DNA from: DASSFG01 sp035550375
GTDB taxonomy: Bacteria; Planctomycetota; Planctomycetia; Pirellulales; JAICIG01
Assembly (NCBI GenBank): GCA_035550375.1
Contig: DASZPH010000085.1
Location: forward strand, 1-64,000
DNA length: 64,000 bases
Direction of reading: 5' to 3'
Shown here: piece after piece, positions 61,470 through 64,000 of the stretch
Layout of the letters: the number at the start of each line of letters is the position of its first letter
Numbering within the stretch: the first letter of the stretch is position 1
The notes under the pieces: generated by a model
Told to the model about the DNA's origin: nothing
The model's input: the letters and a program-made list of their open reading frames with translations, nothing else
The model's database searches: none
Program-made: the position numbers and the translations under genes

Positions 61470-61590
61470 CCTCGATATTTTAAGACCCCCTGTATCGCCC
61501 CAGCAAGCTCACCGTAGAACTCTAGTAGAACTCTCGCTCCACGAAACAAACCTTACAGGCGTGGCAAACGAAGTGCCATGCTAATCCGAG

Positions 61591-62538
61591 TCACCGCTGC
61601 GTCCCGCAACCTCGCAACCGTCGATAAGCGGCGCGCAAGGGCCCGGCCCAACGGCCCAGCAGCGCGTGGATCAGCAGGACCCAGGAGTCGGCGTGCCATG
61701 GGTCCTGGTGCCAGAGGGCCAGGGCATGCTTGCGGCCAGTCGCATAGTGGCCGGCGTAGATCGCGCTGCGCGTCCAGGCGCGCATCCTCTCCAGGGCCGA
61801 CTGCGGCCGCACGCTGACCAACTCGGCCGGAAAGGGCAGGCCGCGTCGACGGCAGGCGTCCGTCAGCGCGGCCCGGACGGCGGCCCGGCCGCGCTCTTCG
61901 TTGACAAACGTAAAATTTTCCGGATGCACGCGGCATTTGAGCAAGGCGTCGGGCAGGTTCGCCAGCCTTCCTCGCTCGGCGAGGCGCAGCCACAGGTCGT
62001 GGTCTTCCGCTCCGTAGTAAGGCTCGCGGTAGCCGCCGACGTCAACCAGGGCCCGGCGGCGGATGAGGGCGGCCGGGTGTCCGATCGCCCCCGTAGCCCG
62101 CAGGAGTCTGGCCTCAATCTCTTCGTGAGTTTCCGGCAGCCGCTCCTCGCACAAGACGTCGCCGTCGGCGTCGATGCGCAGCAAGGCGCTGCCGACCATG
62201 ACGCATTCCGGGTGGGAGTCAAGAAAAGCGATCTGCCGCCGCAGCCGATCCGCGAGCGCCACGTCGTCGGCGTCCATCCGGGCCACAAACTCTCCCCGGC
62301 AGAGCGCGAGTCCCTCGTTCAGCGCCCGCAGGTAGCCCGTGTTGGGGCGGCTGGTTAGCGTAATGCGCGCGTCGCGGGCCGCGTAGTTTTCCAGGATTTC
62401 GCGCGAGCGATCGGTCGACCCGTCATCGACGATGATGAATTCGAAATCGACGTAAGTCTGGCGGAGAATGCTCTCGACGGCCTCGCCTAGGTAGGGCTCG
62501 GCGTTGTAGACCGGCATCAGCACCGAACAGCGTGGCAT
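61591..62538 (-). CDS. Family 2 glycosyltransferase
   Basis: 315 residues from ATG 62538. The GT-A domain begins CSVLMPVYNAEPYLGEAVES and contains FIIVDDGSTDRSREIL and the metal-binding DxD in FVARMDADDVALADRLRR. YYGAEDHDLWLRLAERGRL holds the catalytic base region (ED). The C-terminal 60 residues (helical, basic) probably touch the membrane. It transfers a sugar onto a polysaccharide or lipid acceptor; the neighbours point to surface polysaccharide synthesis. Confidence 0.92.
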   Translation of the reverse strand: MPRCSVLMPVYNAEPYLGEAVESILRQTYVDFEFIIVDDGSTDRSREILENYAARDARITLTSRPNTGYLRALNEGLALCRGEFVARMDADDVALADRLRRQIAFLDSHPECVMVGSALLRIDADGDVLCEERLPETHEEIEARLLRATGAIGHPAALIRRRALVDVGGYREPYYGAEDHDLWLRLAERGRLANLPDALLKCRVHPENFTFVNEERGRAAVRAALTDACRRRGLPFPAELVSVRPQSALERMRAWTRSAIYAGHYATGRKHALALWHQDPWHADSWVLLIHALLGRWAGPLRAAYRRLRGCGTQR

Positions 62539-62598
62539 GAAGGAGTGAACCGATTCGTAATCCCAGGTGCTTCTCGCCGCCGGCCCTGGCTGGTGGCG

Positions 62599-63252
62599 TC
62601 AGGTCTTGACCGCCTCACAGATCAGAAGCGAATTCAGCCGATTCTCGCGGTTTCGCAGGCATTCCACTTCGCTTTCCCCCCAGGCCACGTCCCGAATTGT
62701 CTCGAAGCCGACTTCCCGCAGGCGGCGATAAAGTTCTTCGCGGTCGTAGATCCATTGGTGCCCCCACCAGCGAAACATGATGTTGAACATCTCCGCGCGC
62801 GAGGCGATGAATTGCCATTGCGGCTCGTGCAGCCAGACCTGGTCGTTCCAATGTCCGGTGGCCGACTTCTCGATCATATCATCGAGCGAAGGCATGGCCG
62901 TGCGCAGCACTCCCCCAGGGACGAGCGATCGTCGGCAATCCTTCAAGAATCGCAGCCCCTGCTCCAAGTTCAGATGTTCAAGCACGTGCTCCGAGAAAAT
63001 CACCTGGCAGCTTTCGTCCGGGGTAGGCAGGCCCTGCGAGAGGTCCCAAAACAGGTCGACGGTCTTCAAGTCGCGGTTGTTGTCGATGTTGACCCAGCCG
63101 GCGAAGGGAGCAGGACCGCAACCGGCGTTGATCTTGTAAGGCGCCTCAAAGCGATTCAGCGTCCGGCGCGCCCTGGCAAGTCGAACGGCGTAACGGCTCG
63201 CCTTGAACGCCCGCCAGGGGGGCCGCAGAATCTGCCTGACTACCGGGTGCAT
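62599..63252 (-). CDS. Class I SAM-dependent methyltransferase
   Basis: 217 residues from ATG 63252. KINAGCGPAPFAGWVNIDNN is motif I with the GCG turn; CQVIFSEHVLEHLNLEQGLR is the conserved 'hvlEHl' strand; CRRSLVPGGVLRTAMPSLDD follows. The C-terminal part (SEVECLRNRENRLNSLLICE) is typical of small methyltransferases in polysaccharide clusters, where they modify sugars or glycan ends. It follows the ABC transporter gene and precedes the glycosyltransferase. Confidence 0.88.
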   Translation of the reverse strand: MHPVVRQILRPPWRAFKASRYAVRLARARRTLNRFEAPYKINAGCGPAPFAGWVNIDNNRDLKTVDLFWDLSQGLPTPDESCQVIFSEHVLEHLNLEQGLRFLKDCRRSLVPGGVLRTAMPSLDDMIEKSATGHWNDQVWLHEPQWQFIASRAEMFNIMFRWWGHQWIYDREELYRRLREVGFETIRDVAWGESEVECLRNRENRLNSLLICEAVKT

Positions 63253-63271
63253 CTCAACCTCCGCGACCCAC

Positions 63272-64000
63272 TCATGTGCGCACCGCGCCGTCGTCGAGCG
63301 ACCCGATCTGCCAATCGAGCCGGGGCCGCACCGCCCCGATCAGCTTGCCAAACCAGAGAATCGGTCGCTCGACGTCGTGGACCTCAAACGTCGCCAGGTC
63401 CGGCATGTCGAAGATGACCGTCGCCTGGTCCCTGGAGACCAGCAGCCTGACGGTGTAGACGCCGTCGTTGAACAAATTCCCCGGCACGTGGCAGCGTCCC
63501 CGAAACAACCCCGTCGCGATCGTGGCAGCCGGAGCGATCGAGTTGAAAATACAGTTCCCTTCCAGGCTGTAGACGACGAGGCTCAGATTGAGGCTCGCTT
63601 CGCCCATCAGGTTCCAGAGCTCGAAGTCGATGTCGACCGGTGTGTCGACCGAGATGCTCTTTGCCTCGCATCCTTGGCTTGGGGCCACGCGAACGCGGTG
63701 CATCCGCAGGAGGCTGTTTCCGGGCGCACTCTCAACCGAGTCCCAGATGCGCTCGCTGGCCAGCGATTCGGCCGACTCGATGTAGCCGTTGACAACTTCG
63801 TTGACCGGGCCGTGCATCATCACCTTGCCCCGCTCCAGCCACACCGCGCTTTGGCAGAGCGTGCGGACGGCCGTCAGGTTGTGGCTGACGAAGATGATGG
63901 TGCGGCCGGCGGTCGCCAGGTCGCCCATTCGGCCCAGGCATTTCTTTTGAAAATCGCCGTCCCCGACGGCCAGAACTTCGTCGATGAGCAGCAGCTCCGG
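63272..64000 (-). CDS. ATP-binding protein of a polysaccharide ABC transporter (Wzt-like), partial at the right edge
   Basis: About 242 residues are visible; the gene continues beyond the window. At the edge the Walker B segment PELLLIDEVLAVGDGDFQKK is followed by the switch His (TIIFVSHNLTAV). C-terminal to the ATPase is a beta-sandwich domain (about residues 90-220; SISVDTPVDIDFELWNL, LNLSLVVYSLEGNCIFNS) like the Wzt C-terminal domain, which recognises the sugar or modified end of the exported polysaccharide. It groups with the methyltransferase and glycosyltransferase as a surface glycan operon. The frame is open to base 64000. Confidence 0.92.
   Translation of the reverse strand, partial: PELLLIDEVLAVGDGDFQKKCLGRMGDLATAGRTIIFVSHNLTAVRTLCQSAVWLERGKVMMHGPVNEVVNGYIESAESLASERIWDSVESAPGNSLLRMHRVRVAPSQGCEAKSISVDTPVDIDFELWNLMGEASLNLSLVVYSLEGNCIFNSIAPAATIATGLFRGRCHVPGNLFNDGVYTVRLLVSRDQATVIFDMPDLATFEVHDVERPILWFGKLIGAVRPRLDWQIGSLDDGAVRT

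Overview
The window looks like chromosomal DNA of a GC-rich planctomycete, probably Pirellulales-like. The evidence is the gene content: several ExbB/ExbD sets beside membrane-anchored prenyltransferase/squalene-oxidase-repeat proteins, an ASPIC/UnbV FG-GAP protein, a Tat-exported Gfo/Idh/MocA oxidoreductase, LpxA, a bacterial topoisomerase VI pair, and small excisionase-like HTH proteins. No rRNA or complete tRNA was recognised. One end of the window cuts an ABC-transporter ATPase gene (right). The left end holds what may be the first codons of an IS66-type transposase.

About 0.4-11.6 kb is an accessory block: two small DNA-binding proteins, a RecA-like replication or primase-type ATPase, short GTGCGACA repeats, a 9-repeat CRISPR array, a type I-G (formerly I-U) effector operon (csb1-csb2-cas3-HD/cas8-like, minus strand), a frameshifted small serine recombinase and a Cro/CI-type HTH gene. 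Related palindromes lie near both sides of the block. No cas1, cas2 or cas4 is present. The cas3 helicase and the HD plus Cas8-like part lie in one reading frame and are separated by a single TAG.

From 11.8 to 33 kb there is an orphan OmpR-type regulator, small secreted-looking proteins, a TPR/UnbV/DedA-like group on the plus strand, and a long minus-strand operon (32.5 to 18.2 kb). That operon has two ExbB and four ExbD proteins, two vWA proteins, two alpha/alpha-toroid proteins and a 1008-residue TPR protein. Three of its membrane-anchored proteins carry a TonB-type S-x3-H pattern in their only transmembrane helix, which suggests they are driven by the ExbB/ExbD motors. Three small proteins of the window (12.8, 13.4 and 32.7 kb) end in the same tail, S-L-x3-H-[VI]-R-[ML]-Q-[VI].

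From 33 to 48 kb there is a 3' fragment of tRNA-Lys (likely an old attachment site) and a membrane-anchored thioredoxin-like gene whose in-frame TGA sits exactly at the first Cys of CxxC, with a SECIS-like hairpin downstream (candidate selenoprotein). Next come a response regulator with a modified HD-GYP domain, a HEAT-repeat protein, a Gfo/Idh/MocA protein, lpxA, topoisomerase VI A and B, and a HEPN + DUF262 + DNA methyltransferase cassette that looks like a defence module.

From 48.5 to 64 kb the genes are mostly housekeeping or envelope genes: mnmE, yidC with an inserted PDZ domain, a phosphoesterase, tsaB, an amidohydrolase, a GH18 protein, a YheT-like hydrolase, an HtrA-type protease, yidD-rnpA, a DnaJ/CbpA-type chaperone, and a polysaccharide-type group (GT2, methyltransferase, Wzt-like ATPase).
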